64,000 nt of DNA from an uncultured Bacteroidales bacterium (GCA_934699095.1 CAKUVI010000007.1:1-64000); one strand, 5' to 3'. Counted from the first letter of the stretch, positions 7,534-17,089 are shown. Numbers and translations: made by a program. Notes: a model not told the origin generated them from the letters alone.

Positions 7534-8964
7534 ATGAAACGGGTAATAATTTTTCTTGCTGCGGTATTAGTATTGTCAGTATCCTGCCAAAACGGCGGAG
7601 ACGGACAATTGGTAGGCGTGAAGGATCGTCCAGACGTGCTTGAATTGGAGCCATACGGAATGGTGTATGTTCCAACAGGCCACTACCTCATGGGTGCTGG
7701 CGACCAGGACGTGCCTTTTGCTATGACGCAACAGTCCAAGAACGTTACAGTTGCTGCGTTCTGGATGGATGAAACCGAAATCACTAACAACGAATATCGC
7801 CAGTTCGTGTATTGGGTTCGCGACTCAATAGCACACACCCTTCTTGGTGACGCTGAGATAGCCGAGGCTGAAAAGTACGGCCATTATCTCAAGTACACAA
7901 GCGGAGAGAACGAAGGCGAAATAATGGAGCCAAAGCTCATCAACTGGAAAGAGAAGATCCCATGGGATTCAGACAACGAGGAGGTTCAGGCAGCACTTTC
8001 CCCGCTTTTCAGCAAGATGAACACCCGTTTCTACCATTATCAAGGCAACAGAATGAACGTCTCAATGCTCAACTACGAGTATTGGTGGTTCGATTATCGC
8101 AACTATAAAGACCCTAAGGATCCTGAGAATTTCGGAGCTTCCTACAAGGAGTTCGACAAGGAAGGCAGCGACTTGGGCGGTATCTACTCAAACCGTCCGA
8201 GCAGTCTCGGCAACGGCTCCCAGAGATTCATCAAGCACGAGGTTGTCAACATCTATCCTGACACATTGTGCTGGGCCCATGACTTCGTATATTCTTACAA
8301 CGAGCCGATGGTTCTCAACTATTTCCAGAATCCTCAGTACGACAACTATCCTGTAGTGGGAATCAGCTGGCGCCAGGCCAAGGCTTTCTCAAGCTGGCGT
8401 ACACAACTCCGCATGTCATGGTTGGCCGGCAAGGAATATGCCAACGAGCAAGAGTTCCGTCTCCCTTCAGAGGCTGAGTGGGAGTGGGCAGCCCGCGGCG
8501 GAAACGCCCTCACTTCATATCCGTGGGGCGGTCCTTACACCACCAACAGCAACGGCTGTTTCCTCAGCAACTTCAAGCCGCAACGCGGTAACTATATCGC
8601 CGACGACAACTTCTATCCGAGCATCGTGGCCCACTACCATCCTAACGACTGGGGCTTGTTCGACATGAGCGGCAACGTTGCTGAATGGTGCGAGGATGCA
8701 TTCGACAAGTCAGCAACCAACTTCACACACGACATGAACCCGCAATACACATACTATGCAACCAAGGACGACTCTCCTATGAAGAAGAGAAAAGTGATCC
8801 GCGGCGGTTCATGGAAGGATGTCAGCTACTATACCACCGTTTATGCGAGAACTTACGAATATCAGGACACTTGTAAATCTTATGTTGGGTTCCGCAATGT
8901 TCAATCTTACATGGGACGCCAAAGAGGCGACAACAAGAGCACAAGCGCATCTCACGTTTACTAA
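7534..8964 (+). CDS. gldK: T9SS outer-membrane ring lipoprotein GldK/PorK
   Basis: 476 aa. A lipoprotein signal with the lipidated cysteine at residue 18 (LSVSC) is followed by an FGE-sulfatase (SUMF1-like) domain over most of the protein: MVYVPTGHYLMGAG near 48, DETEITNNEYRQFV, LPSEAEWEWAARGG, WGLFDMSGNVAEWCEDAF and KVIRGGSWKD near the end. In GldK this fold is structural: it forms with GldN the periplasmic ring attached to the outer membrane in the type IX secretion system. Its place between porP and gldL confirms the assignment over a true formylglycine-generating enzyme. Confidence 0.97.
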   Translation: MKRVIIFLAAVLVLSVSCQNGGDGQLVGVKDRPDVLELEPYGMVYVPTGHYLMGAGDQDVPFAMTQQSKNVTVAAFWMDETEITNNEYRQFVYWVRDSIAHTLLGDAEIAEAEKYGHYLKYTSGENEGEIMEPKLINWKEKIPWDSDNEEVQAALSPLFSKMNTRFYHYQGNRMNVSMLNYEYWWFDYRNYKDPKDPENFGASYKEFDKEGSDLGGIYSNRPSSLGNGSQRFIKHEVVNIYPDTLCWAHDFVYSYNEPMVLNYFQNPQYDNYPVVGISWRQAKAFSSWRTQLRMSWLAGKEYANEQEFRLPSEAEWEWAARGGNALTSYPWGGPYTTNSNGCFLSNFKPQRGNYIADDNFYPSIVAHYHPNDWGLFDMSGNVAEWCEDAFDKSATNFTHDMNPQYTYYATKDDSPMKKRKVIRGGSWKDVSYYTTVYARTYEYQDTCKSYVGFRNVQSYMGRQRGDNKSTSASHVY

Positions 8965-9020
8965 TGGATATTTATAGTTAAATTTAATAATCACAAATCA
9001 TTAACAAAAAAATTAAACAA

Positions 9021-9767
9021 ATGGGTAAAATTGATCAAATCGTCAGATCTAAAGCTTACAAAAATGGTATGGCTAAATTGTACGGCTGGGGTGCATCAGT
9101 CGTAATTATCGGTGCCTTGTTCAAGATTTTGCACTTACCCGGTGCTAACATCATGCTTATCTTAGGTATGGGTATCGAGGCCATCATCTTCTTCTTCTCC
9201 GCTTTCGAACCCCTCCACGTAGAGTATAACTGGGCTCTGGTTTATCCGGAATTGGCTACAGGTACTGATATAGAGTTGGAAAACACAGAGAAACTCTCCC
9301 GTCGTGAGAAAAAACAACAAGTTAAATCAAGCGGTCTCACTTCAACTCAAGCTTTAGACAAGATGCTTGAAGAGGCAAAGATTGGCCCTGAATTGATGGA
9401 AAGCCTCGCAGCTGGTATGCGCAACCTCAGCGAAAACGCACAAAAACTCGCTGGCGTTTCCGATGCAGTTGTATCTACCGACAATTATACAAGCAGCCTC
9501 CAGAAGGCTTCCGAGTCAATCCGTAACCTTACTCTCAAATACGACAAGGTTGCCGCTTCTTTGGAAACCGATGGCGGTGCAACAGCTTCCTATATCGAAA
9601 GCCTCAAGAGAGCAACAAACGCAGTTACCCAATTGGCAACCGCTTACGAACAGACTTCAAAGTCTTTGGAACAAACCTCCAACTTCAAATCTGAATTGGA
9701 TAAACTTACAAACAACATATCTAAATTGAGCAGCGTATATGGCAACATGCTCGCTGCAATGAAATAA
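9021..9767 (+). CDS. gldL: T9SS inner-membrane motor protein GldL/PorL
   Basis: 248 aa. Two transmembrane helices at about 22-39 and 42-62 are joined by a tight HLPG turn, followed by a long helical cytoplasmic tail. Glu53 lies inside helix 2 (GMGIEAIIFFF), matching the membrane glutamate known to be important for proton use in GldL homologues; the correspondence is inferred from position. GldL forms a pentamer around a GldM dimer and powers secretion (and gliding where present) with the proton gradient. Gaps of 56 nt to gldK and gldM fit one operon. Confidence 0.97.
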   Translation: MGKIDQIVRSKAYKNGMAKLYGWGASVVIIGALFKILHLPGANIMLILGMGIEAIIFFFSAFEPLHVEYNWALVYPELATGTDIELENTEKLSRREKKQQVKSSGLTSTQALDKMLEEAKIGPELMESLAAGMRNLSENAQKLAGVSDAVVSTDNYTSSLQKASESIRNLTLKYDKVAASLETDGGATASYIESLKRATNAVTQLATAYEQTSKSLEQTSNFKSELDKLTNNISKLSSVYGNMLAAMK

Positions 9768-9823
9768 TCTTTCATTGTTTGTCTATTAACTAACCTAATT
9801 TTCAAACTAAATTAATTTAAGAT

Positions 9824-11452
9824 ATGGGTGCAACAAATTGTCCGGAAACCCCGAGACAGAAAATGATTCAGATGATGTACTTGGTGTACACCGCTATGCT
9901 TGCATTGAACGTATCCGCAGAGATTCTGAATGCTTTCGTAGTTGTGGATGACACTCTTGTAACTTCTACAAACATTGCGGCTAACCAGAACGCCAACGAC
10001 TACCAATGGTTCATTGGACAGAAGACTATCCTCGGAGCCAAGGTGGATGAGGCCTATGGAAAAGCCCAGATCCTTAAAAAGGAGTCTGATGCAATGGTGA
10101 AATATATTGAAAAAATGCGCAACGACCTCATTTTTGCCGTTGACGGCGACAGCCTCACTGAAGTGAAAACCGACGATGGCAAGACAGTGAAACAGGCAAA
10201 GACCGTTGCCACGATTGTGAAAAAGGACAACTTCGACATTCCTTCAGATTTCATGCTCCGTCAGGGCAATGCAAAGAAACTGAAGGATCAGATCAAGAAA
10301 TACAAGGCAAACATCCTCAAGTTGGCCAAGAAAGAAGACCAAAAACGCCTCGAAGAAGGTATGGGACTCAATGTTGATGCAACTTACACAAAAGACATGA
10401 ACACAGTTTCTTGGGAAGAGCACAACTTCGACCATATCATCGCGGCTGCAAGTGCCACACTTCTCAACAAGATGGTCGGTGAGGTGAGAAATGCAGAGTC
10501 TATGATGCTCAACTACCTCAAGGCTTCTATCAGCGCCGACGACTTCAAGTTTGACGAAGTGAGCGGACGTTCTATCCCGAAATCACAAATGGTGTTCTCC
10601 GGTGACGCTTATGAAGCCGATATCATTGTGGCTGCTTATGACAGCAAGTCAACACCTGAGGTTTGGTACAAGATGGGTGCCGATACACTTACAGAAGCCG
10701 GTCTTGCCGGTGCTACCAAAATCGAGGGTGAAAACGGTCTCGTTAAATTGAAAATCGGAACAAGCGGCACAGGCGAACAACGCTATGCAGGTTTGATCAA
10801 GATCATGGACCCGAGCGGTCAGCCAAGATACTACGGATTCAAGGACAAATACACAGTGCTGACTCCATCAGCAACTATCGCTGCCGACAAGATGAACGTG
10901 TTGTATGCAGGTATTGCAAACCCTGTTTCTGTGTCAGGTCCTGTTTCTCCTGATAAATTGAGCGTCTCTTTCCCAGGATGTAGCGCTTCTTCACAAGGCG
11001 GTGGCAAGTTCAACGTCTCAGTTCCTACCTCTTTGATAGGTAAGACTGTTCAGGCATCTGTTGCTGCCAAAGTCGGTGAGTCAACAAAGACCCTCGGTCA
11101 GACCACATTCCGTGTTAAACGTGTTCCAGACCCACGCGCCGTGCTCGGTGGTAACATCCGTGGCGGTAAACGCGCCAAAGCTGAGTTGCTTGCCAACCCT
11201 ATCGTCCGCGCTACAATGGGTGAGGATTTCGCCTATGACTTGAAATGGTCTGTTACATCTTTCCGCGTGATCATCGTGTCTAAAGGTATGGAAGAGCCTG
11301 CTATCGTTTGTCAAGGCGCTGCCCTCAGTGACAAGGCAAAGATGGCTATCCAGAAAGCTTCTGCCAACACCGTTATCTATTTCAGCGATATCAAGGCTTC
11401 TTCTGAAGCAGGTTCACGTACATTGGACGAATTTTCAGTTCGTATAAGATAA
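9824..11452 (+). CDS. gldM: T9SS motor-shaft protein GldM/PorM
   Basis: 542 aa, typical. A short cytoplasmic N-terminus (NCPETPRQKMIQMMYLVYTAML) leads into one transmembrane helix at about 15-36, then a long periplasmic part that begins with a helical domain (about 45-225) and continues as beta domains, including DKYTVLTPSATIAADKMNVLYAGIANPVSVS from about 350. GldM dimers span the periplasm and link the GldL motor to the GldK/GldN ring. The N-terminal MIQMMYLVYTAMLALNVS is a GldM hallmark. Confidence 0.97.
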   Translation: MGATNCPETPRQKMIQMMYLVYTAMLALNVSAEILNAFVVVDDTLVTSTNIAANQNANDYQWFIGQKTILGAKVDEAYGKAQILKKESDAMVKYIEKMRNDLIFAVDGDSLTEVKTDDGKTVKQAKTVATIVKKDNFDIPSDFMLRQGNAKKLKDQIKKYKANILKLAKKEDQKRLEEGMGLNVDATYTKDMNTVSWEEHNFDHIIAAASATLLNKMVGEVRNAESMMLNYLKASISADDFKFDEVSGRSIPKSQMVFSGDAYEADIIVAAYDSKSTPEVWYKMGADTLTEAGLAGATKIEGENGLVKLKIGTSGTGEQRYAGLIKIMDPSGQPRYYGFKDKYTVLTPSATIAADKMNVLYAGIANPVSVSGPVSPDKLSVSFPGCSASSQGGGKFNVSVPTSLIGKTVQASVAAKVGESTKTLGQTTFRVKRVPDPRAVLGGNIRGGKRAKAELLANPIVRATMGEDFAYDLKWSVTSFRVIIVSKGMEEPAIVCQGAALSDKAKMAIQKASANTVIYFSDIKASSEAGSRTLDEFSVRIR

Positions 11453-11471
11453 AACCAAAAAAATATAAATT

Positions 11472-12413
11472 ATGAAAAAGTTCACATTATTAGCCGCATT
11501 ATTGTTAGCTATTTCGTTCTCTTTTGCTCAAGATGACGAATTAGGCGGCAGCACTTTGGAACAGCCAGTACGCAAACCGGCTGAAACATTCTGGGAACAA
11601 GTTGACGTGGGTGAGTTTTCTGATCCCGTGGCATTCCCACCAGTACGCCAAGCCGATGTGATTTACTATTGGACAATCTGGCGCACCATCGATTTGCGTG
11701 AGAAAGTCAACCATCCTCTCTATTTCCCGACTGAGACAAGAGGAACATGGAGAAGCCTTGGCCAGCTGATTTTCGACGCTATCGATTTCTCTCATCCTGA
11801 AAAGACTGAGGATGTACTTCCTCTCTATATGGATGAGATGTGCACCCTCCCGTACTCTCGCGATGAACTCCAAGGAATCCTCTCTAATGTGACAACAATC
11901 GCCGACTATGACCTCGAAACCGGTGAGGAAATAGGCACTAAAGAGTTGATCACTGAATTTGAGGCTAAGGAAATCATCTCATACAATGTGAAAGAAGTAT
12001 GGTATTTCGACAAACAGTACTCCACCTTCAGATGCCAGATCCTTGAAATCGAACCTATTCTCGAATATGAACGCCAAAATAACAGCAGCTCATATTATGA
12101 CGACGAACAGGAAGATGAAGAGGATGTAAAGGGCAGCATGGTCAAGAAACGTGTCGGTTACATATACTATCCTGAATTGAGACCGTTCCTCGCTAAACAG
12201 GAGGTTTTCAATGTGAAAAACAACGCCCAGCGCCTTTCATACGATGACCTCATCACTTGGAAACGCGATTTCTCAAGTTTGATTTACAAGGAATCAAACG
12301 TTTACGATCGTGATATTGCAGAATATATCGCAAATTCACGAGACCAGCGTATCGCATCCGAACAGATCACTGACAAGTTGCGTACTTTCGAGAACGACCT
12401 CTGGGAGTTCTAA
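11472..12413 (+). CDS. gldN: T9SS ring protein GldN/PorN
   Basis: 313 aa. A signal peptide (residues 1-20, SFSFAQ) precedes the GldN domain, with DVIYYWTIWRTIDLREKVNHPLYFP near residue 65 and VKEVWYFDKQYSTFRCQILEI near 175. An acidic, low-complexity insert (YDDEQEDEEDVKG) sits near 215. GldN is periplasmic and forms the ring with GldK. It starts 19 nt after gldM and is followed by a strong terminator, marking the end of the operon. Confidence 0.97.
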   Translation: MKKFTLLAALLLAISFSFAQDDELGGSTLEQPVRKPAETFWEQVDVGEFSDPVAFPPVRQADVIYYWTIWRTIDLREKVNHPLYFPTETRGTWRSLGQLIFDAIDFSHPEKTEDVLPLYMDEMCTLPYSRDELQGILSNVTTIADYDLETGEEIGTKELITEFEAKEIISYNVKEVWYFDKQYSTFRCQILEIEPILEYERQNNSSSYYDDEQEDEEDVKGSMVKKRVGYIYYPELRPFLAKQEVFNVKNNAQRLSYDDLITWKRDFSSLIYKESNVYDRDIAEYIANSRDQRIASEQITDKLRTFENDLWEF

Positions 12414-12447
12414 TTGATTTTCACTTTTTCATAATTTAAAAATATCT

Positions 12448-12480
12448 GAAGCGGACATCAAAGTGTCCGCTTCTTTTTTT
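12448..12480 (+). terminator. Rho-independent terminator of porP-gldKLMN
   Basis: A perfect 10-bp stem (GAAGCGGACA at 12448-12457, TGTCCGCTTC at 12464-12473) with a 6-nt loop is followed by seven T, 34 nt after the gldN stop. Confidence 0.95.
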
Positions 12481-12550
12481 ATTAAAATTCGTCTGTTGAA
12501 AAATATTTTTGTGATATTTTTTTTTGTGGTTTTAAATACGATAATTTTTA

Positions 12551-12558
12551 TATCTTTG
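12551..12558 (+). promoter_or_regulatory. recQ promoter -7 element
   Basis: TATCTTTG matches TAnnTTTG exactly, 60 nt before the recQ ATG and downstream of the gldN terminator, so recQ has its own promoter. A TTTG at 12523-12526 is 24 bp upstream, somewhat far for a -33 element. Confidence 0.6.
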
Positions 12559-12617
12559 TACTTAAATAAAACTTGTAAAAAAGTGAATAGTTTTGGCTTG
12601 ATATAAATACAACATAC

Positions 12618-14819
12618 ATGGGTAAAATCACGGATAAGGAAATACAAAAAACGTTGAAAAACGTCTTCGGATTCGATTCTTTCAAGGGTAACCAGCTGAA
12701 AATCATCAAGGCATTGTTGAAGGGTAAGGATTGTTTTGTCATAATGCCCACTGGTGGTGGAAAGTCGATGTGCTACCAGTTGCCAGCACTTATGAGTGAG
12801 GGCACTGCGATAGTTATTTCTCCGCTCATAGCCCTGATGAAGAACCAGGTTGACGCGATCCGCAATTTCGGCACGGAGATGGGAATAGCCCATTTCCTCA
12901 ATTCTTCGCTCAACAAAGCGGAAATAGCCGAGGTGAAAAAAGACCTCATCTCAGGTAAAACAAAGTTGCTGTATGTTGCACCAGAGTCGCTTACCAAAGC
13001 CGAAAACGTCTCGTTTTTCCAGGATATAAACATCTCTTTCTATGCCATAGATGAGGCACACTGTATTTCCGAATGGGGACACGATTTCCGTCCTGAGTAC
13101 AGGAATATCCGAAATATCATCCAGCAGATAGGCAAAGATGTCCCTGTTATAGCCCTCACAGCCACCGCTACGCCCAAAGTGCAGAGTGATATACAGAAAA
13201 ACCTCGGCATGGACAAGGCCGAAGTTTTCATTTCATCGTTCAACAGGTCAAACCTCTATTACGAAGTCCGCGAGAAAACCAAAAACATAGACAAAGATGT
13301 TGTAAAATTCATTAAGAACCACCCTGGAAAATCGGGTATCATCTACTGTCTTAGCCGAAAAAAAGTCGAGGAACTTGCTGTTTTACTTCAAGAAAACGGC
13401 ATCAGGGCTCTCCCATATCATGCAGGCCTCGACTCAAAGACGCGCGTGCAGAATCAGGATGACTTCCTGATGGAAAAAGCAGATATCATTGTTGCGACAA
13501 TCGCTTTCGGCATGGGCATCGACAAACCCGATGTGCGCTTCGTGATACACTACGACATGCCCAAGAGCCTTGAAGGCTACTATCAGGAAACCGGCCGGGC
13601 CGGCCGCGACGATGGAGAGGGAATTTGCATAGCTTTCTACGACCAGAAAGACCTTAACAAACTTGAGAAGTTCTCTTCCAAGAAATCGGTGTCTGAACAG
13701 GAAATTGTAAAACAACTCCTTGCTGAAACCGCAGCGTACGCTGAATCGTCTAATTGCCGCAGAAAGCATCTTCTTCACTATTTCGGAGAAAATTATGAAG
13801 AAGAAAACTGTCATAATTGCGACAACTGCAACCATCCGAAACCTAAAATGGACGTGTCGGAGCAAATCCAACTCTTCCTCGAAGTGGTGCAAACCGTCAA
13901 ACAACAGTTCAAGGAAGACCAGATTATAGACATTATTTGCGGTAATAAGACAACATCAATCCTTAAGTTTCACCATGAGAAGCTGAAACAGTTCGGAGAA
14001 GGCATGGACTACGATGAGAAATTCTGGTCGAACGTGATCCGCCTCGCCATATTTGACAATCTTGTTGTGAAAGACATTGAGAACTACGGATTGCTCAAAC
14101 TTACCGACAAGGGCAAGAAATATATGGTCAACCCGTATCCTATAATGGCTATAAAGCCCAAACAGGAGGGCGAAGACGATGACGAGGAAGAGGTTGATCC
14201 AGTATCAGGCAACGTGGAAGAGGCTTTCGACACTGTGCTTTTCAGTCTGCTCAAAGACCTCCGCAAGACCATCTCAAAAGAGGAGAACCTGCCGCCGTTC
14301 ATCATCTTCCAGGATCCTTCGTTGGAGGATATGTGCATCCAATATCCTATCACGATGGAGGAGATGACACGCGTGGTGGGCGTAGGACCGGGCAAAGCTC
14401 AAAAGTACGGACGCCGCTTCATTGAACTTATCAAGCAGTATGTTGAAGAAAATGAGATCGACCGTCCGCAGGATTTCGTGCTGAAGACAGTCGCTAAGAA
14501 ATCTGCCAACAAATTGTTCATAATCCAAGGCATCGACCATAAAATCAGCTTTGAAGACATAGCAATTGCCAAAGGCTTGGATATGGACGAACTGCTTACG
14601 GAAATAGAACATATCGTGGCTTCTGGAGCTAAAATCGACATATCATATTATATTGACGAGGAGATTGAACCGTATCATCAGGAGGAAATCATCGATTATT
14701 TCTCTACCGCCGACACCGATTCTGCCGAAGTCGCCCTTCAGGAACTCGGTGAGGATGAATACACTATGGAAGAGATCCGCATCATGCGCATAAAATACTT
14801 GTCAGACGTGGGAAATTAA
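12618..14819 (+). CDS. recQ: ATP-dependent DNA helicase RecQ
   Basis: 733 aa. Superfamily 2 helicase core: Walker A PTGGGKS at residues 44-50, DEAH box in IDEAHCISEWGHDFR near 145, TATATPKV, and motif VI YYQETGRAGRDD near 320. The RQC zinc site follows (CRRKHLLHYFGE and CHNCDNC, near 375-400) with its winged helix, then an HRDC domain near 555-610 and a C-terminal helical/HTH extension (to 733) common in Bacteroidetes RecQ. It unwinds DNA 3'-5' in recombination and replication-fork repair. All catalytic motifs look intact. Confidence 0.97.
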   Translation: MGKITDKEIQKTLKNVFGFDSFKGNQLKIIKALLKGKDCFVIMPTGGGKSMCYQLPALMSEGTAIVISPLIALMKNQVDAIRNFGTEMGIAHFLNSSLNKAEIAEVKKDLISGKTKLLYVAPESLTKAENVSFFQDINISFYAIDEAHCISEWGHDFRPEYRNIRNIIQQIGKDVPVIALTATATPKVQSDIQKNLGMDKAEVFISSFNRSNLYYEVREKTKNIDKDVVKFIKNHPGKSGIIYCLSRKKVEELAVLLQENGIRALPYHAGLDSKTRVQNQDDFLMEKADIIVATIAFGMGIDKPDVRFVIHYDMPKSLEGYYQETGRAGRDDGEGICIAFYDQKDLNKLEKFSSKKSVSEQEIVKQLLAETAAYAESSNCRRKHLLHYFGENYEEENCHNCDNCNHPKPKMDVSEQIQLFLEVVQTVKQQFKEDQIIDIICGNKTTSILKFHHEKLKQFGEGMDYDEKFWSNVIRLAIFDNLVVKDIENYGLLKLTDKGKKYMVNPYPIMAIKPKQEGEDDDEEEVDPVSGNVEEAFDTVLFSLLKDLRKTISKEENLPPFIIFQDPSLEDMCIQYPITMEEMTRVVGVGPGKAQKYGRRFIELIKQYVEENEIDRPQDFVLKTVAKKSANKLFIIQGIDHKISFEDIAIAKGLDMDELLTEIEHIVASGAKIDISYYIDEEIEPYHQEEIIDYFSTADTDSAEVALQELGEDEYTMEEIRIMRIKYLSDVGN

Positions 14820-14842
14820 TCAGGAATTATTAATTATTGAAT

Positions 14843-15565
14843 ATGGAAGAAAATAATTTGGAAAAACAAGAAGTGATTAACGAGGGAATTGAAGAACCTA
14901 AAAAAGAAATTATTGAAACTGTTCCGGAACAAGTGGAAGATGTGGCAAATAATTCAAACAACAAGAAAAACAATAACGCAATCCATTGGATCATAGATGC
15001 ATTGCTGCTCGCAGCCGTTGCAGTTCTATATGTTCTGCATTTTACCGGTGGTGCCAAGAAGAGCACTCCGGCTGCTCCGAGAATTGCTGAAGTGGGTACC
15101 GGTGAAGTTGTCTATATAAACATTGACTCTATAAACGAGAAGTATGAACTTGTTCATATCCTGACCGACAGTATTGATGCCGAGAAGCAAAAACAGGCGG
15201 TTGTGTTCCAAAATCGTCAGAAAACTCTCGAACAAAAGGCTGCCAACTTCGAGAAAAACTACAGTTCAGGATCTCTCACACCTCAACAGGCACAATATGC
15301 ACAGCAGAGTCTTCAGGAAGAGAGCACACGTTTGCAGAATGATTACGCACAGGCCCTTGAGTCCCTGGAACTCCGTTACCAAACAGCTTTGCAGACTATT
15401 GCCGATTCGTTGAACGCCGCCGCAAAACGCGTCAATGCCAATCACAATGCTTCATACATATTCTCTTATCAGACAGGCGGACAGCTTCTCTATGCTGATC
15501 CCGCGCATGATATCACAATAGAGGTTTTGGATGAATTGAACAGATCTTTCAAGAAGAAAAAATAG
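14843..15565 (+). CDS. Membrane-anchored OmpH/Skp-like protein
   Basis: 240 aa from the ATG at 14843 (an in-frame TTG lies 6 nt earlier). The acidic N-terminus (Glu-rich, 1-45) is cytoplasmic, followed by one transmembrane helix at about 51-71. The periplasmic part opens with VVYINIDSINEKYELVHIL and continues as a long coiled coil (about 110-200, rich in Gln, Glu and Ala), the layout of OmpH/Skp chaperones that hold unfolded outer-membrane proteins. Skp itself is soluble, so the anchor makes this a variant. It follows recQ by 23 nt and precedes the MORN protein by 4 nt. Confidence 0.8.
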   Translation: MEENNLEKQEVINEGIEEPKKEIIETVPEQVEDVANNSNNKKNNNAIHWIIDALLLAAVAVLYVLHFTGGAKKSTPAAPRIAEVGTGEVVYINIDSINEKYELVHILTDSIDAEKQKQAVVFQNRQKTLEQKAANFEKNYSSGSLTPQQAQYAQQSLQEESTRLQNDYAQALESLELRYQTALQTIADSLNAAAKRVNANHNASYIFSYQTGGQLLYADPAHDITIEVLDELNRSFKKKK

Positions 15566-15569
15566 CACT

Positions 15570-16160
15570 ATGTCCAACACAGAGAATATCAAGAAAGAGA
15601 AATCCGGAAACGGAGCGCGTCCTATCCACTATTTGTTGCTGCTTTCGTGTCTTGCAGTGTTAGCTGCCGGGTTGATTGCTGCGGCCACAAGTAACAAAAA
15701 TCAGAAACAGCAGCTCGCCTTCGATGAACAAGCTCTCATTGACAGTCTTCATGTCTTTCCAGAGATTGAGTTTGCCGACAGTCTTTATGCGAGTGTCGCA
15801 ACAGCCAAGTATGACAACGATTCAGAGACTCCGAAAGACGTCTATTATTACGCTGTTGACAGTACCGGAAACCCAACAGATGAGATTGTTCACGAGACCC
15901 ATTATTACGAGAACGAGCATAAGTTTATTGACGGCAATGTAAGCAACAAGAAGCGTGAAGGCTTATGGTACGCATACTATCCGGACGGCACAGTACAGAC
16001 CATGGCAGTGTATAAGAATGGTTTGGAAGAAGGCCGCTATGCAGTCTATTATCCAAACGGAAATGTCAGATATACAGGTGTTTATAAAGCTGGCAAGGAA
16101 GTGGGAGAGTGGAGGTTCTACAATGAGGACGGAACACTGGCAAAGACTGTAAAACATTAG
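15570..16160 (+). CDS. Membrane-anchored MORN-repeat protein
   Basis: 196 aa. One transmembrane helix at about 19-41 (HYLLLLSCLAVLAAGLIAAA), then an outer region ending in three MORN_2-type repeats (about 120-192): GLWYAYYPDGTVQTMAVYKN, GRYAVYYPNGNVRYTGVYKA and GEWRFYNEDGTLAKTV. Such repeats form short beta-hairpin ladders; the binding partner is unknown. The 4-nt gap to the OmpH-like gene and the shared anchor-plus-periplasmic-domain design suggest the two act together at the envelope, which is inference. Confidence 0.85.
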   Translation: MSNTENIKKEKSGNGARPIHYLLLLSCLAVLAAGLIAAATSNKNQKQQLAFDEQALIDSLHVFPEIEFADSLYASVATAKYDNDSETPKDVYYYAVDSTGNPTDEIVHETHYYENEHKFIDGNVSNKKREGLWYAYYPDGTVQTMAVYKNGLEEGRYAVYYPNGNVRYTGVYKAGKEVGEWRFYNEDGTLAKTVKH

Positions 16161-16179
16161 AGACAGAAGAAAATAAAAA

Positions 16180-16207
16180 AAAAGAGGGGGCTTAAGCCCC
16201 CTCTTTT
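16180..16207. terminator. Bidirectional rho-independent terminator
   Basis: A perfect 28-bp palindrome (arms AAAAGAGGGGGCTT / AAGCCCCCTCTTTT) lies between the convergent stops at 16160 (+) and 16209 (-). A-rich and T-rich flanks serve both directions. Confidence 0.95.
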
Positions 16208-16208
16208 G

Positions 16209-16649
16209 CTATTTGAGATTTAGAAGTTTTTCGTATTGTGATTGGTCGATTTCATACAATTGAGACTCTTCGCCTTTAAGGATTTCACCGTAATCAAAAT
16301 AATTTGCAAAAAACTTGGATGAGTTTTTCTTGTGGTACACTGAAATAAGTGCGCCGCCAGTGTTATTTATTGTGAAATCTGCGTTTTCTGTATTTTTAGC
16401 CAGAAAATCAACAGCCTTTTGCTTGTCATTGCGTGAGATAGGCACTTCCGTGAGTCTGTATATGCCATGTTCTCCGGATATTTTATAACCTCTTCTTAGG
16501 AACGGCAAGACTGAAATTCCGCAGGCAACGATGATCAGGCCCATTTCAAACCAACCGGTGCCGAAGGGAAGAAAAATACAGCCGATGGCGACTATTCCAA
16601 CAACTATGGCTATATCGCCGAAAGTATATGTGTTTTTTATCTTATTCAT
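16209..16649 (-). CDS. Unknown two-helix membrane protein, paralogue of the next gene
   Basis: 146 aa. Two transmembrane helices at about 13-31 and 33-49, then a soluble domain of about 95 aa with GYKISGEHGIYRLTEVPISR and ending SQLYEIDQSQYEKLLNLK. Its upstream neighbour is also 146 aa and shares helix positions, a (R/K)xGYK motif after helix 2, a GG(A/T) strand turn near residue 100 and an EKLLN ending, so the pair probably arose by duplication. The ATG overlaps the upstream stop by one base (TAATG), implying translational coupling. I do not recognise the family; the soluble part might resemble a PH-like domain, but this is a guess. Confidence 0.8.
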   Translation of the reverse strand: MNKIKNTYTFGDIAIVVGIVAIGCIFLPFGTGWFEMGLIIVACGISVLPFLRRGYKISGEHGIYRLTEVPISRNDKQKAVDFLAKNTENADFTINNTGGALISVYHKKNSSKFFANYFDYGEILKGEESQLYEIDQSQYEKLLNLK

Positions 16650-17089
16650 TATTTTATCTTGTTTAATAATTTTTCGGCGTTAGTTGGTTCTAATTTTACA
16701 ATATCGGTTGCTTGTTGAAAGTTGAAGTCTTGGAAATCAGAGAGTTGAGCATAAACTAATTTCTCATTCCGGTTATACCACATTTCCAAGAGGACAGTGC
16801 CGCCTTCGTTGCCTTCAATGATTTCGGGCTCTACTGGCTTGTTGTTCAGCAGGTCGATCAGAGATTGGCGGCATATACGTTTGATTTCAATTGATTTTTT
16901 TGTTAGAAGCGGACCTGTGCCGTTACACTTATAGCCGTTCTTGTATAACAAGAGTGACAGTAATCCGCACATTGCAATTACAATGCCAAGGGCTTTGTTT
17001 GCAAAAAACAATCCTATTCCTGCAATTATTATTGCCGAAGAAATTAACAAATCTTTAGTTGTATGTGTTTTTATAATCTTATTTTCCAT
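16649..17089 (-). CDS. Unknown two-helix membrane protein, paralogue of the previous gene
   Basis: 146 aa. Two hydrophobic helices at about 12-30 and 32-48, the motif KNGYKCNGTGPLLTKKSIEIK after them, then a soluble domain with EGGTVLLEMWYNRNEKLVYAQL and a C-terminus NAEKLLNKIK. The mature domain is aligned residue-for-residue in layout with the downstream 146-aa protein, though sequence identity is low. No signal peptide. It is first in a two-gene unit; no TAnnTTTG promoter is clear in the 131 nt before it, which contain only a small palindrome (CGTCAGTGACG at 17173-17183). Confidence 0.8.
   Translation of the reverse strand: MENKIIKTHTTKDLLISSAIIIAGIGLFFANKALGIVIAMCGLLSLLLYKNGYKCNGTGPLLTKKSIEIKRICRQSLIDLLNNKPVEPEIIEGNEGGTVLLEMWYNRNEKLVYAQLSDFQDFNFQQATDIVKLEPTNAEKLLNKIK

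Noticed and set aside
7534..8964. Formylglycine-generating enzyme (sulfatase activator)
   Set aside because: The SUMF1-like fold is shared, but the lipoprotein signal and place between porP and gldL identify GldK, a structural ring protein.
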